43,204 nucleotides of DNA from Nitrospirota bacterium (GTDB taxonomy: Bacteria; Nitrospirota; Nitrospiria; Nitrospirales; Nitrospiraceae): assembly GCA_005887945.1 (NCBI GenBank), contig VBOL01000047.1:1-43204 (forward strand). The letters run 5' to 3'. Shown here in pieces: positions 25,764 through 34,249 of the stretch. The translations under genes were made by a program, and so were the position numbers. The notes below the pieces were generated by a model. The model saw only the letters and a program-made list of their open reading frames with translations, ran no database searches and was not told the DNA's origin. Positions within the stretch are counted from its first letter, which is position 1; each line of letters begins with the position of its first letter.

Positions 25764-25981
25764 GACCTAGAACACTTACCATCCTTCTTCCCGATCGCCA
25801 GCTTGAATTCATTCCCGCCCCGTTCCTTCCCCCCGGTTCCCACACTCCGTCACAAAGCCTGTAGGCCTTCGCTATAACGGCGGGAGGACTCGAACGGGCA
25901 GAGTGCGAGTAACCCTCCGGTTGAGACGGTCTTTTCGCCTCTGCCTACGTGCGTGTCGATTTGATCAAAAAGGGAAATTAT

Positions 25982-26905
25982 TCAGTGCGGAGCTTCGACT
26001 GCCTGTAGTCCATAGGTAATGAGGTTCGTCGCGGTGTTCCAGCGACGCTTGGAGTTGAGGATCACGAGGAGAAGCTCACTCCCGTTCTGAGAGACTTTGG
26101 CGATGAGGCACCGCCCGGCTTTGGAGGTAAATCCAGTCTTGATCCCTTCGACGCCGGGAATACGCCCCAACAATCTATTCGTGTTATACAAGACGTATAC
26201 ATGCTGACCGTTGACAGGTGTTATGATCGCGCGTTCCTCACGGACCAACTGCCGGAAGATCGGCTGATCGAGGGCAATGACACTCAACGCGGCGAGGTCT
26301 TCGGCCGTCGAGTAATGGTCCGGGTTATCGAACCCGCAGCCATTACTGAAATGCGTATCAGCCAAGCCGAGGGCCTCAGCCTTGGCATTCATGAGAGTCA
26401 CGAACTGTGCTTCGTCGCCACCCACATGCTCCACCGCTGCAAGACAGGCATCGTTCGCGGACATGATCAACATGGCCTTCAGCAGATCTTCCAGCCTAAA
26501 GACCTGCCCTGCCTTCATGCGTAAGTGCATCTTGTGAGCCCGTGCGGCATTGGGACTAATCGTTACGAGATCATCCAACTGACCCTTTTCCAGAATAACC
26601 AAGGCCGACATGATTTTCGTGAGGCTGGCGGGGGACATTTGCTTCCCGGCATCGTATTCATACGACACACGCCCACTAGTGAGTTCCTTGAGAAGGATGC
26701 CATGGGCTGGAGAGACTCGCCACGGAGGAAACTGGTGCGGAGCAATCGCGGTTCGGACATGCACGGGTTGAGCCGCTACGCTCTTCGCAAGGGCGATGGA
26801 TGGAGTGACGGTCTCGGCACTGATCAACAGGAGACCGATGAACACGCCAGCAGCGTGAGCGAGAAATGGGGACCGATGGGATCTCGCGCAGTCTCTTGTC
26901 ATCAT
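25982..26905 (-). CDS. dacA: D-alanyl-D-alanine carboxypeptidase (DacA/PBP5 family)
   Basis: Penicillin-binding protein that trims the terminal D-Ala of peptidoglycan stems in the periplasm. 307 residues from ATG 26905 (AGGAG upstream); ATG 26926, overlapping the previous stop, is an alternative. A signal peptide lies at the N-terminus (AAGVFIGLLLISAETV). Active-site motifs are SLTK in MSPASLTKIMSALVI, SAN in LIMSANDACLA, and KTG in GIKTGFTSKAGRCL. The C-terminal beta domain and amphipathic anchor of enteric PBP5 are absent, so it is a single-domain, probably soluble form. It follows a small zinc-ribbon gene. Confidence 0.92.
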   Translation of the reverse strand: MMTRDCARSHRSPFLAHAAGVFIGLLLISAETVTPSIALAKSVAAQPVHVRTAIAPHQFPPWRVSPAHGILLKELTSGRVSYEYDAGKQMSPASLTKIMSALVILEKGQLDDLVTISPNAARAHKMHLRMKAGQVFRLEDLLKAMLIMSANDACLAAVEHVGGDEAQFVTLMNAKAEALGLADTHFSNGCGFDNPDHYSTAEDLAALSVIALDQPIFRQLVREERAIITPVNGQHVYVLYNTNRLLGRIPGVEGIKTGFTSKAGRCLIAKVSQNGSELLLVILNSKRRWNTATNLITYGLQAVEAPH

Positions 26906-26922
26906 GAACGGGGCACTCCTGG

Positions 26923-27111
26923 TCATAGCGTAAATGATTCCCGCACCTTCCCTCCGCGAAACCCGCTGTCGATCACTTTATGAAAAAAGCGGAGCAGGTC
27001 GGCAAGGTCAATCCAAAACCCGCAGTTCAAACAGCGGGCGTAGAGTCGCCGATTCACCAGCGTATAGTGACGCTCGACCATCATGAAGCCCTTACATCTC
27101 AAACAGTGCAT
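26923..27111 (-). CDS. small zinc-ribbon protein
   Basis: 62 residues with two cysteine pairs, MHCLRCKGFMM and YARCLNCGFWIDL, which form a CxxC...CxxC ribbon, followed by an aromatic-rich helix (LADLLRFFHKV) and a basic tail. The start at ATG 27111 keeps the first pair; later methionines would lose it. It is close to the dacA start (17 bases, or ATGA overlap if dacA uses 26926) and 27 bases after the small membrane protein gene. Family not recognised. Confidence 0.55.
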   Translation of the reverse strand: MHCLRCKGFMMVERHYTLVNRRLYARCLNCGFWIDLADLLRFFHKVIDSGFRGGKVRESFTL

Positions 27112-27138
27112 CGACGCGCCTGTCTTCAGTTTCTGTGT

Positions 27139-27339
27139 CTATCGGAGTCGATTCATCACCAGTGCCAAGCAACCTGCCAACAATCCTCCGCCGAAAATCG
27201 TGGTGCCAAACGAAAGGTACGCGCTGGCCCCACTGCCGGGAGGGGCTCCGTCGAGCAGGTCTCGCACCCCCCCCTGTACCATCAGTACAGAGAGGGTGAG
27301 CAGCGCGCCAATAGCAAACCACCATCTAAAGGATCTCAC
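27139..27339 (-). CDS. small two-span membrane protein
   Basis: 66 residues from GTG 27339, which has GGGGA six bases upstream. The frame is open to 27486, but the upstream part is Arg/Ser-rich and lacks a ribosome-binding site. Two hydrophobic helices, RWWFAIGALLTLSVLM and FGTTIFGGGLLAGCLALVM, flank a loop GVRDLLDGAPPGSG. Unknown function. It lies between the FG-GAP lipoprotein and the zinc-ribbon/dacA genes on the same strand. Confidence 0.5.
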   Translation of the reverse strand: MRSFRWWFAIGALLTLSVLMVQGGVRDLLDGAPPGSGASAYLSFGTTIFGGGLLAGCLALVMNRLR

Positions 27340-27469
27340 TGGTGTCCCCGAAACAGAGCGCCAAGAGGCATGGAGGCGGCGCCATCGGCCACTGTAGACG
27401 AGGGTCGGCAGACTGTCAAGAAGACTGCTTTTTGATTCACTCCACCTCTCGACAGATGTCGTACGCGCC

Positions 27470-28840
27470 TCACGGGGGGGGCGCAACGGGAACAGACGCC
27501 GCTTTCAACCCTCGATGGAGAAAGATGGAAACGCTTCCATTGCCGTTGTCCGCCGTTACGAGTCCAGGCTCTTCATCTTCCTTCGTTGTGACGCGAAACG
27601 TCGCAAGGGCGAAGGGGCCTGATTTTGTCCGATAGTTTCTCGGCGGATACTCGAATGTCCCATCGTCCCTGCCGAAGAGAATGGAGAGATCACTCGATTG
27701 AAGATTGACGATGGCCACGTCGGTGCGATGGTCGCCGTTGAAGTCGCGAGCGAGCCCGAAATTCGGTCCTACGTCGGCACCGGAATCGCGCCCTGGCTCG
27801 AAAGTCCCATTACCTTTTCCGAGAAAGATTGTGAAGCTATCCTGTACGCCGTTGATCACAAGTAGGTCGCGTATCCGGTCACGATTGAAGTCGGCGAAAC
27901 TCACTCCTAGCGGGCGCTTCCCAGTCCGATAGTCGGTGGGAGGGCGAAACGTGCCGTCACCATTCCCTATCCAGATGGAGACCGCATTCGACATCGGCCC
28001 CCCGTTTGTCACGGCCAAATCGATCTTCCCATCGCCACTCAAGTCGGCCAACGCCACCGACGTTGGCGTATCGCCATATTCGTACTGTGCCCCATGGGTG
28101 AATTCACCGGTGCCGGTTCCCAGGAAGACTTTGATCTTGTCGTTTCGCAATGCGACCACGAGGTCGGGCACCTGATCGCCGTTCAGATCGTCGCTTGCGA
28201 TGGCAATGGGAGTCCGATGCACGGGATAGCGCGGCCCTTCTTCAAATTTTCCGTCGGCTCGGCCGAAGAGTACGGCCACTTCGTCGCCCCCGGAACAGGC
28301 CAAGACCACATCGGGATAAGGATCGCGATTGAACATCCCGAGAGCGAGCGAGCGAGGCTCTTTACAGACATTCAGTTGGACTTGATCGCGAAAGGTGCCG
28401 TCACCGTTGCCTAAGAGAATCGAAAGGGTATTGCTGCCGATATTGGTTGTCACCAGATCGGTAAAACCGTCCTGATTGACGTCAGCGGGAGTGACGGTCG
28501 TCGGGTTCTTGCCTACTTTGTAACTGGCAAAGTAGTAGAAAAGATCCGGTGGGGCATAGGGGTCTTGCTTGGTACAGCCGCTTGCCATAAATAGGAAGAG
28601 ACTTGTCGCCACGACCACAAGGTTCCAGGCTCTACACCTGTTGTGGACGTCAACGCTTCCGATTACGCACCACTCCTCCTCGAGCGAGGAACCGGCGACG
28701 TGGTGATTCGTCCGTATGAGCACGCGCCCCTCAACCAGGCCTTCCCGCCGAAACGAGTGTGGCCAGTATACAGACCACCGCTTTCTCTTGGCAATCAATC
28801 CAGCTACGCAACGCTCCCTGCCAAAACGCGGTTTCCCCAA
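27470..28840 (-). CDS. FG-GAP/VCBS repeat lipoprotein (start uncertain)
   Basis: The mature protein begins at the cysteine of VATSLFLFMASGCTKQD, a good lipobox. It is followed by about seven FG-GAP repeats of the form ADVNQDGFTDLV ... LGNGDGTF, with Ca-binding-like DxNxDG loops (DLNGDQVPDLV, DLSGDGKIDLA, DFNRDRIRDLL, DFNGDHRTDVA). This predicts a beta-propeller lipoprotein exposed on the cell surface or in the periplasm; ligand unknown. The frame is open up to ATG 28840, but that leader is Arg-rich and not signal-like. The best ribosome-binding site, GAGGAGGAG near 28680, precedes a GTG in another phase, so either the start is a weak internal codon or one base is wrong near 28650. Confidence 0.8.
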   Translation of the reverse strand: MGKPRFGRERCVAGLIAKRKRWSVYWPHSFRREGLVEGRVLIRTNHHVAGSSLEEEWCVIGSVDVHNRCRAWNLVVVATSLFLFMASGCTKQDPYAPPDLFYYFASYKVGKNPTTVTPADVNQDGFTDLVTTNIGSNTLSILLGNGDGTFRDQVQLNVCKEPRSLALGMFNRDPYPDVVLACSGGDEVAVLFGRADGKFEEGPRYPVHRTPIAIASDDLNGDQVPDLVVALRNDKIKVFLGTGTGEFTHGAQYEYGDTPTSVALADLSGDGKIDLAVTNGGPMSNAVSIWIGNGDGTFRPPTDYRTGKRPLGVSFADFNRDRIRDLLVINGVQDSFTIFLGKGNGTFEPGRDSGADVGPNFGLARDFNGDHRTDVAIVNLQSSDLSILFGRDDGTFEYPPRNYRTKSGPFALATFRVTTKEDEEPGLVTADNGNGSVSIFLHRGLKAASVPVAPPP

Positions 28841-28863
28841 TACTGGCTTGCTCAGCGACGCCT

Positions 28864-28893
28864 TTGAAAACGGCGCAGGGTTTGGGGTACAAT
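28864..28893 (+). promoter_or_regulatory. sigma-70 promoter of the 106-residue protein gene
   Basis: TTGAAA (28864-28869), 18-base spacer, TACAAT (28888-28893). It is 24 bases upstream of the start codon, followed by TAAGGAGG. A well-formed promoter plus ribosome-binding site. Confidence 0.65.
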
Positions 28894-28917
28894 GCCTCCC
28901 ATAGTAAGGAGGAATTC

Positions 28918-29238
28918 ATGAGCAAGATGATGAAGATTGAGTTGTCGATGTACGGAATCGCCGAAGTACTGCATTGGTGTCACGATCGCAATAAGGGGCG
29001 CGTCCCCGGGGTGGACACGGCAGGCTTCGAGAAGATGAAGGTGCTCTTGGCTGAGAAGCCGCAGTCAGGTGATTATTTTACCCTCGATCAGTTTTGGAAG
29101 AAGAAGGCCATCTTGGACCTGACCGAAGATGAGATGGCGACGATCGATCGCTGTCTCTACGATATCCCAAATTTCGATAGTGAGCCTCTCCCACAAATCC
29201 GACACAAATTTTGGCCGCAACAGACGGCTGCCCATTGA
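28918..29238 (+). CDS. hypothetical protein
   Basis: 106 residues, soluble, no signal peptide. Notable segments are MYGIAEVLHWCHDRNKGRVP, VDTAGFEKMKVLLAEKPQSG, FTLDQFWKKKAILDLTEDE and YDIPNFDSEPLPQIRHKFW. ATG 28918 has a consensus AAGGAGG and a good promoter upstream, so it is very likely expressed as a single-gene unit. The family is not recognised; length and sharp ends suggest a compact cytoplasmic protein. Confidence 0.7.
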   Translation: MSKMMKIELSMYGIAEVLHWCHDRNKGRVPGVDTAGFEKMKVLLAEKPQSGDYFTLDQFWKKKAILDLTEDEMATIDRCLYDIPNFDSEPLPQIRHKFWPQQTAAH

Positions 29239-29550
29239 AAGACCAGGAGCCGTCCTCAAACGGCCTCTACCTCATAACGATTCGCCCAACCCGATCGGCC
29301 GAGATACGGCGAGAGCGACATAACGTATCCGCTGTGTTCATATGAGCTCGTGGAAATAAAGACCAGTGGGAGGAGCAGCCCTGGCAGGTTGCCGAACAAT
29401 CCACTCTCAACCGCTGAAATCTGAGCCGACATTCTGCATACTGATTAATCGAGGCCTGATTAGGCATCGAGAAGCGGCAAGCCTGCTCATAGGCTATGTT
29501 GGGGATTTCAGCGACAGGAATACAACCCCGACAACCTTTGCGGTGTCCTG
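29239..29550. other. 312-base convergent intergenic stretch without a recognised feature
   Basis: It lies between the convergent 106-residue gene and the PCP-reductase repeat gene. I see no supported gene on either strand and no strong terminator; only a short imperfect hairpin just after 29238 (GAGCCGT/ACGGCCTC). Confidence 0.5.
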
Positions 29551-30552
29551 CTAGAGCGGCCCTTCTCCCTTAAGATACCTGCGAAAGCGGCCCATCAAGT
29601 CGGCACCGAGTGTCCCACCTTCCGGTTTCTTCACGTCCGGATCGGCAAAATGCCCACGAATTTCCCGGAGGCGTTTTTTCGCCTGCTCATTCCCCTGCAG
29701 CCGCTTTGTCTTCTCCAGCGCCGTATCGAACGCTTCAAATGTCAGCTCGTTGTACCCGAAAGAGCGAATCCGTTTGACGGCTTTCATCATGGCCTGATTC
29801 CGGAAAGTCGTCAGGTGTTCAGAATCGATCTCTTTGAGCCCAAGCTTCCGCGACCTGCGCTCGGCGGCCTTACGGATTCCGCTACGCACGAAATCCGGAG
29901 ACGTCTGCAGCCGCTTCCACGCCTCATCGGTCCAAGCGACTCGCTCCTGGGGTGCGTCCCACAATTGAAGCAGCATCGACTCGTCGATCCGCGTCACGCC
30001 TTTCTCTCTCGCCAAGTCTTCGGTGTCCCGCCTCAACATGTCGGTGACGAATTCGACGGCGATCGGCGGCGAGTGTTTCAATTTCTCGTGAAGTTTGGCC
30101 AACGCCCCCTCGCTCCACTCCAACGGAGGAACCGAGGCCTCACGGAGGTCGCCCAGTGCTTCCACCTTTTCGAAGAGTTCGACATTCACCTCTAGATGGC
30201 CCCGTTCCCTGGCGATCTCTTCGGCAATTTGCCTGGTCATGCCGCGCATGAATTCCGGAACAGTATTCAGCCGTTCCTTGGCGGCAGCAGTCCAGGGGAG
30301 ATGGCCTTGCTCCATTTGTTCCGCCGCGTCCGCCATGCTGGATTCGCCGCCCATACGGCCCATCATTTGGTTCTTGAACTGATCGAGAATCTCCTCCGTA
30401 ATCTCCGCATAGCCAAGCTCTCGGGCCTTTTTTTCAGCCAGACGACGAACCATTCCGCGCAAGAATAGCGGTGCCCGCTCTAGACGCTTGGAGGCCTCGT
30501 CCGTCCAACGGACATCTATCCCGACCGCATCGTGGGAGTCTGATACGTTCAT
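29551..30552 (-). CDS. protein with four PCP-reductase (PCP_red) repeats
   Basis: 333 residues made of four copies of a roughly 45-residue helical unit starting with a tryptophan (near residues 16, 87, 146 and 207): WTDEASKRLERAPLFLRGMV, WTAAAKERLNTVPEFMRGMT, WSEGALAKLHEKLKHSPP, WTDEAWKRLQTSPDFVRSGI. Each is followed by a charged helix and an E[IV]-type strand. The unit matches the C-terminal domain of light-independent protochlorophyllide reductase subunit B (PCP_red), which is also found outside photosynthesis. No Fe-S cysteines or nitrogenase-like domain are present. It is the last gene of the long minus-strand train, 13 bases after IHF/HU. Function unknown. Confidence 0.75.
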   Translation of the reverse strand: MNVSDSHDAVGIDVRWTDEASKRLERAPLFLRGMVRRLAEKKARELGYAEITEEILDQFKNQMMGRMGGESSMADAAEQMEQGHLPWTAAAKERLNTVPEFMRGMTRQIAEEIARERGHLEVNVELFEKVEALGDLREASVPPLEWSEGALAKLHEKLKHSPPIAVEFVTDMLRRDTEDLAREKGVTRIDESMLLQLWDAPQERVAWTDEAWKRLQTSPDFVRSGIRKAAERRSRKLGLKEIDSEHLTTFRNQAMMKAVKRIRSFGYNELTFEAFDTALEKTKRLQGNEQAKKRLREIRGHFADPDVKKPEGGTLGADLMGRFRRYLKGEGPL

Positions 30553-30565
30553 GATACGCGTCCTG

Positions 30566-30847
30566 TTATGACTGGTTCAGGAGTTCCTTCAATTCCTTGC
30601 CGGCTTTGAAAAACGGGACCTTCTTGGCAGGGACCGCCACGGTCGCGCCGGTCTTGGGGTTCCGCCCTTCTTTCATCCGACGCGCCCGCAGCCGAAAACT
30701 GCCGAACCCTCGAATCTCAGTCTTATCGCCGTTCTTCAATGAATCACGCACACAGTCGAAAATCGTATTGACGACGACTTCCGCCTGCCGCTTCGTCAAG
30801 GTCGTGATTTGTTCAGATACGCGCTCGATGATTTGGGCCTTCGTCAT
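30566..30847 (-). CDS. IHF/HU family DNA-binding protein
   Basis: 93-residue histone-like protein that bends DNA. MTKAQIIERVSEQITTLTK forms the dimerisation helices, FDCVRDSLKNGDKTEIRGFG the core, and GSFRLRARRMKEGRNPKTG with VAVPAKKVPFFKAGKELKE the DNA-gripping arm, including the intercalating Pro in RNPKTG. It is closest to IHF-beta by the EIRGFGSF and VPFFKAGK segments, but an HU role is possible. The position downstream of rpsA and sppA matches the rpsA-ihfB neighbourhood seen in many bacteria. Confidence 0.92.
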   Translation of the reverse strand: MTKAQIIERVSEQITTLTKRQAEVVVNTIFDCVRDSLKNGDKTEIRGFGSFRLRARRMKEGRNPKTGATVAVPAKKVPFFKAGKELKELLNQS

Positions 30848-30900
30848 ATTGGACTCCCCTTTCGTGGTGATGAATCGAACTGCGCGTTGATCCGACCGCG

Positions 30901-31797
30901 CTAGAACGCCATAAGATACTTGAGACTAACCCCGGAGTAAAAGTCCAACTTGGGGAAGAGTACCGACAATCGCGATTCGATCAACTCTCTGATCGAAAAT
31001 CGCCGGCGCGGCTCAATGACTTTCGGCTGACCCTCGATGCCGGCCACATCCGCCGCAAGCTGGATTGCAGCTTCGAGATCACCGAGTTCGTCCACAAGCT
31101 TTGAAGCTTTGGCCTGACGGCCCGTAAAGATTCGACCGTCCGCCATGGCCTGCACAGCCACCAAGTCGAGTCCACGCCCCTCCGCCACCGCCTCAATAAA
31201 CTGTTTATGGACATCGTCCATGACGGATTGGAGCAACTCGTGTTCTTCATCACTCATCTTCCGGAGCGGCGATCCCACATCCTTGAATCGTCCACTTTTG
31301 ATCACGACACCTTCGACCCCAATCTTCTTGAGCAGCCCTTCGACATTAGCCATCTCCATGATGACCCCGATGCTCCCCGTCAACGTCCCTGAATTGGCCA
31401 TGATTCGATCGGCCGCAACCGCAATATAGTATCCTCCTGATGCTGCCACCGTGCCCATTGAGGCAATCACCGCCTTGTTACTCTTGTTACGAACCCGCTG
31501 GACCGCATCATGTATTTCTTGCGACGGCACAACCCCGCCGCCGGGGCTGTCGATTCGCAATACGATCGCTTTAATGGAGGGGTTGTCGGCAAAACGCTTC
31601 AACTCGCCGATTGTGGATTGCGCATCCAGAATGACGCCTTCGATACGAATCAATCCAACCCGGTCCTCCATCGAAATGTCGAGATCGGGAAAGAACAGGT
31701 TCATCAGAAAGAGCAGGCCCAGCCCGATGACGAGCGCCCAGAGCACTCTGCGCAATATCCTTCGCTTGGCCGGTCTTTCTGCTGTTTCGTCACTCAT
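30901..31797 (-). CDS. sppA: signal peptide peptidase SppA (short form)
   Basis: Inner-membrane serine protease that degrades cleaved signal peptides. 298 residues. One N-terminal span (RRVLWALVIGLGLLFLMNLF) is followed by the S49 domain. Catalytic Ser120 is in GTVAASGGYYIA and Lys172 in VVIKSGRFKDVGSP, the 52-residue spacing expected for the single-domain Bacillus-type enzyme. IVLRIDSPGGGVVPS and MANSGTLTGSIGVI are further family blocks. It is co-directional between rpsA and IHF/HU. Confidence 0.93.
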   Translation of the reverse strand: MSDETAERPAKRRILRRVLWALVIGLGLLFLMNLFFPDLDISMEDRVGLIRIEGVILDAQSTIGELKRFADNPSIKAIVLRIDSPGGGVVPSQEIHDAVQRVRNKSNKAVIASMGTVAASGGYYIAVAADRIMANSGTLTGSIGVIMEMANVEGLLKKIGVEGVVIKSGRFKDVGSPLRKMSDEEHELLQSVMDDVHKQFIEAVAEGRGLDLVAVQAMADGRIFTGRQAKASKLVDELGDLEAAIQLAADVAGIEGQPKVIEPRRRFSIRELIESRLSVLFPKLDFYSGVSLKYLMAF

Positions 31798-31867
31798 GGA
31801 TGTGCTCGCTCACAACGCCGGGGCACGAACGAGCCCCCGGCTTACACTGAGGCCCGGTGCATCGGAC

Positions 31868-33536
31868 CTACATATCATCCTCGGCGGGGCCTCGCTTCCG
31901 GTTCTGCTTCGCCGCACGACCCAAGCTTTGGTCCAACGATCCTTGCGTGGCATGATATTCATCGACCTTTCGGCGATCGGAATCCATTTGATGATCGCGC
32001 AGGCTGAGCGCGATCTTCCGTTCATCACGATCGACCTTGATGATCTTGGCCGTCACTTCGTCCTGCAGCTTGAATTTCTCTTCGAGCTTGGCCTGCGGGT
32101 CGAGACCAGCCTCACTGATGTGAATCAACCCTTCGACTCCCCCGTCCAATTCGACGAAGATGCCGAAGTCGGCGACCTTACTGACCTTCCCAACCGCCAC
32201 ATCCCCGACAGCATACCGGTTCGGAATCTCGTCGTCCCATGGATCGTTCCTGAGCTGCTTATACCCAAGCGACAGCCGCTCCTTTTCCTTGTCGATCCGC
32301 AAGACCACGGCCTCCACCTTCTGCCCCTTCTTGAAGAGTTCAGAGGGATGCTTGATATGTTTCGTCCAAGACATGTCGGAAATGTGGATCAATCCATCGA
32401 TGCCCTCTTCGAGTCCGACAAACGCGCCAAAGTCAGTGAGACTCTTCACCTTCCCTTCAATGCGCGTGCCGATGGCGTACGTCCCTTCCACCATGTCCCA
32501 GGGGTTCGGCGCAGTCTGCTTCATGCCCAGCGAAATCTTCCTGCTGGCTGGATCCACGTTCAGCACCGCCGCTTCAACCTGATCCCCGATGGACACAACG
32601 CGTGACGGATGGCGCACCTCGTGTGTCCATGACATCACAGAGACATGCACCAGTCCCTCGACGCCGGGCTCGAGCTCGATGAACGCCCCGTAGTCGGTCA
32701 GACTCACGACACGACCTCGGACGCGGGTCCCGATCGCGTACTTACTGGCCACGCCGGTCCAGGGATCGGCGCTCTTCTGTTTCAAGCCGAGTGAAATGCG
32801 CCCGGTCTCTCGATCGTACTTGAGGACCGACACGGCCCCAGGACATGTCCGTGATGTGGAGAAGCCCGTCGATGCCACCGAGATCGATGAACGCCCCGTA
32901 ATCCGTGATGTTCTTCACCACGCCGTGAATCAGTTGCCCTTCCTTCAACGTGGAGAGGGTCGTCTTCCGTTTCGAATCCCTTGTCTCTTCCAAGAGCACG
33001 CGCCTGGACACGACAACGTTGCCGCGTCGATGATTGATCTTGATGATCTTGAGCGGGAACGTGCGCCCGACTAACCCATCAAGATCCCGCACTGGATGAA
33101 GGTCGATCTGCGAGCCCGGCAGAAACGCCTTCACACCAATATCCACCATCATCCCGCCTTTGATCCGCGCCACGATCTTGCCGTCGATGCTTTTACCGTC
33201 ATTGAAGAGCTTTTCCAGCTCCTCCCAAATCTTCATCTTGTCGGCTTTTTCTTTGGAGAGAACCAGATTGCCGTCGGCGTCTTCACACTCCTCGATATAG
33301 ACTTGAAGCCGATCGCCCACCTTGATGTTCTGAAGCTCCTCGGTGGAGAACTGATCGTTCGGGATCATGCCTTCGGACTTGTAGCCGATGTCCACGACCA
33401 CCTTGTCTTTGGTCACAGCGACAACGCGGCCCTCCGTAATGGTGCCCTCTTCGAGGTTTTTGAATGTCTCCTCGTACAGGGCCGCTAAGGCCGCTCGGTC
33501 TAATTGCTGGTCACTTGATGGCGAAACCGTACTCAT
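31868..33536 (-). pseudogene. rpsA: 30S ribosomal protein S1, frame broken by a short deletion in the third S1 domain
   Basis: S1 unwinds and delivers mRNA to the 30S subunit. The first frame (ATG 33536) encodes S1 domains 1 and 2 and the start of 3, up to GLLHITDMSWGR (residue 235, base 32834). The rest, starting VSVLKYDRETGRISLGLKQ, is in another frame and carries the end of domain 3 and domains 4-6 (RGRVVSLTDYGAFIELE, EGKVKSLTDFGAFVGLE, VGKVSKVADFGIFVELD) to the stop at 31868. Compared with domain 5 of the same protein (SWTKHIKHPSELFKKGQ...), about 16 residues (47 or 49 bases) are missing at the junction. The intact gene would give about 570 residues. An unbroken rpsA is expected in a living cell, so an assembly error is likely. 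Confidence 0.9.
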
Positions 33537-33592
33537 GGTGTGAATCCTACTCTTCCGACAAGAGTCGGGTGCTGATGGTTATACACCGACAT

Positions 33593-34249
33593 TCACTCAG
33601 CCTTGCGAATACCGGCACTGGACTGCTGGGTCGGAGACTCCACGGCACCTAAGGAGGCGATGCGATCGATCACGGTACGACTCACCTCCTGATAAAACTG
33701 CTTGGCCTCTCCGTCCTCCCCACTCCGGGGACACGTGAGGGAATCCCCATAGAGAACGGACACGGGACGGAAGCGCGGCCACATGGTTCCAGACGGCAGC
33801 ACGTCGTACGTGCCCTTGAGATAGGCCGGAACCACAGGACATCCGGTTTGCGCCACAATCACACCAATCCCGGGTTTGGGGGATTGTAACCGGCCATCCA
33901 AGCTGCGACTGCCCTCCGGAAAGATCACCACGACCTTTCCTTCCTTGATCAGAGTGACTGCCTTACCAAATGCGTCACGGTCCAACCTACCGGTCCGCAG
34001 GGGGATCCATCCCAACCATTGACAGATCGCCTTAAGGCCTGGAACCGGAAAGAGATCGTTACGCCCCAAGAACCAAGCCCGCCGCCGCATCCCACAACCC
34101 AGGAGGGGAATATCCAGGTAACTGGCATGGTTCGCCGCAACGATGAACCCACCGGTCCGGGGAACTGCGCCAACGACTCGATAGTGAAAACAGAGCCGGC
34201 CGATGGTCCGGACAAGAATCCACAGGATCCCATAGAGAACCGAACTCAC
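33593..34249 (-). CDS. plsC: 1-acyl-sn-glycerol-3-phosphate acyltransferase
   Basis: Adds the second acyl chain to lysophosphatidate in phospholipid synthesis, at the inner membrane. 218 residues. An N-terminal hydrophobic segment (VLYGILWILVRTIGRL) precedes the catalytic NHASYLDIPLLG (His41, Asp46). The glycerol-phosphate-binding motif FPEGSRSLDG and PVVPAYLKGTYDVLP follow in order. Its ATG overlaps the cmk stop (34246-34249). The cmk-plsC-rpsA order is common in many phyla. Confidence 0.92.
   Translation of the reverse strand: MSSVLYGILWILVRTIGRLCFHYRVVGAVPRTGGFIVAANHASYLDIPLLGCGMRRRAWFLGRNDLFPVPGLKAICQWLGWIPLRTGRLDRDAFGKAVTLIKEGKVVVIFPEGSRSLDGRLQSPKPGIGVIVAQTGCPVVPAYLKGTYDVLPSGTMWPRFRPVSVLYGDSLTCPRSGEDGEAKQFYQEVSRTVIDRIASLGAVESPTQQSSAGIRKAE

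Noticed and set aside
25878-25898. GGAGGACTCGAAC, resembling a tRNA T-arm on the minus strand
   Set aside because: The adjacent bases do not form a T stem, and no anticodon or acceptor arms are found upstream.
31451-32605. Long open frame on the plus strand (about 384 codons) opposite sppA and rpsA
   Set aside because: It is antisense to two well-recognised genes, has no family motifs or ribosome-binding site, and its composition (Arg/Pro/Leu-rich) is that of a mirror frame.
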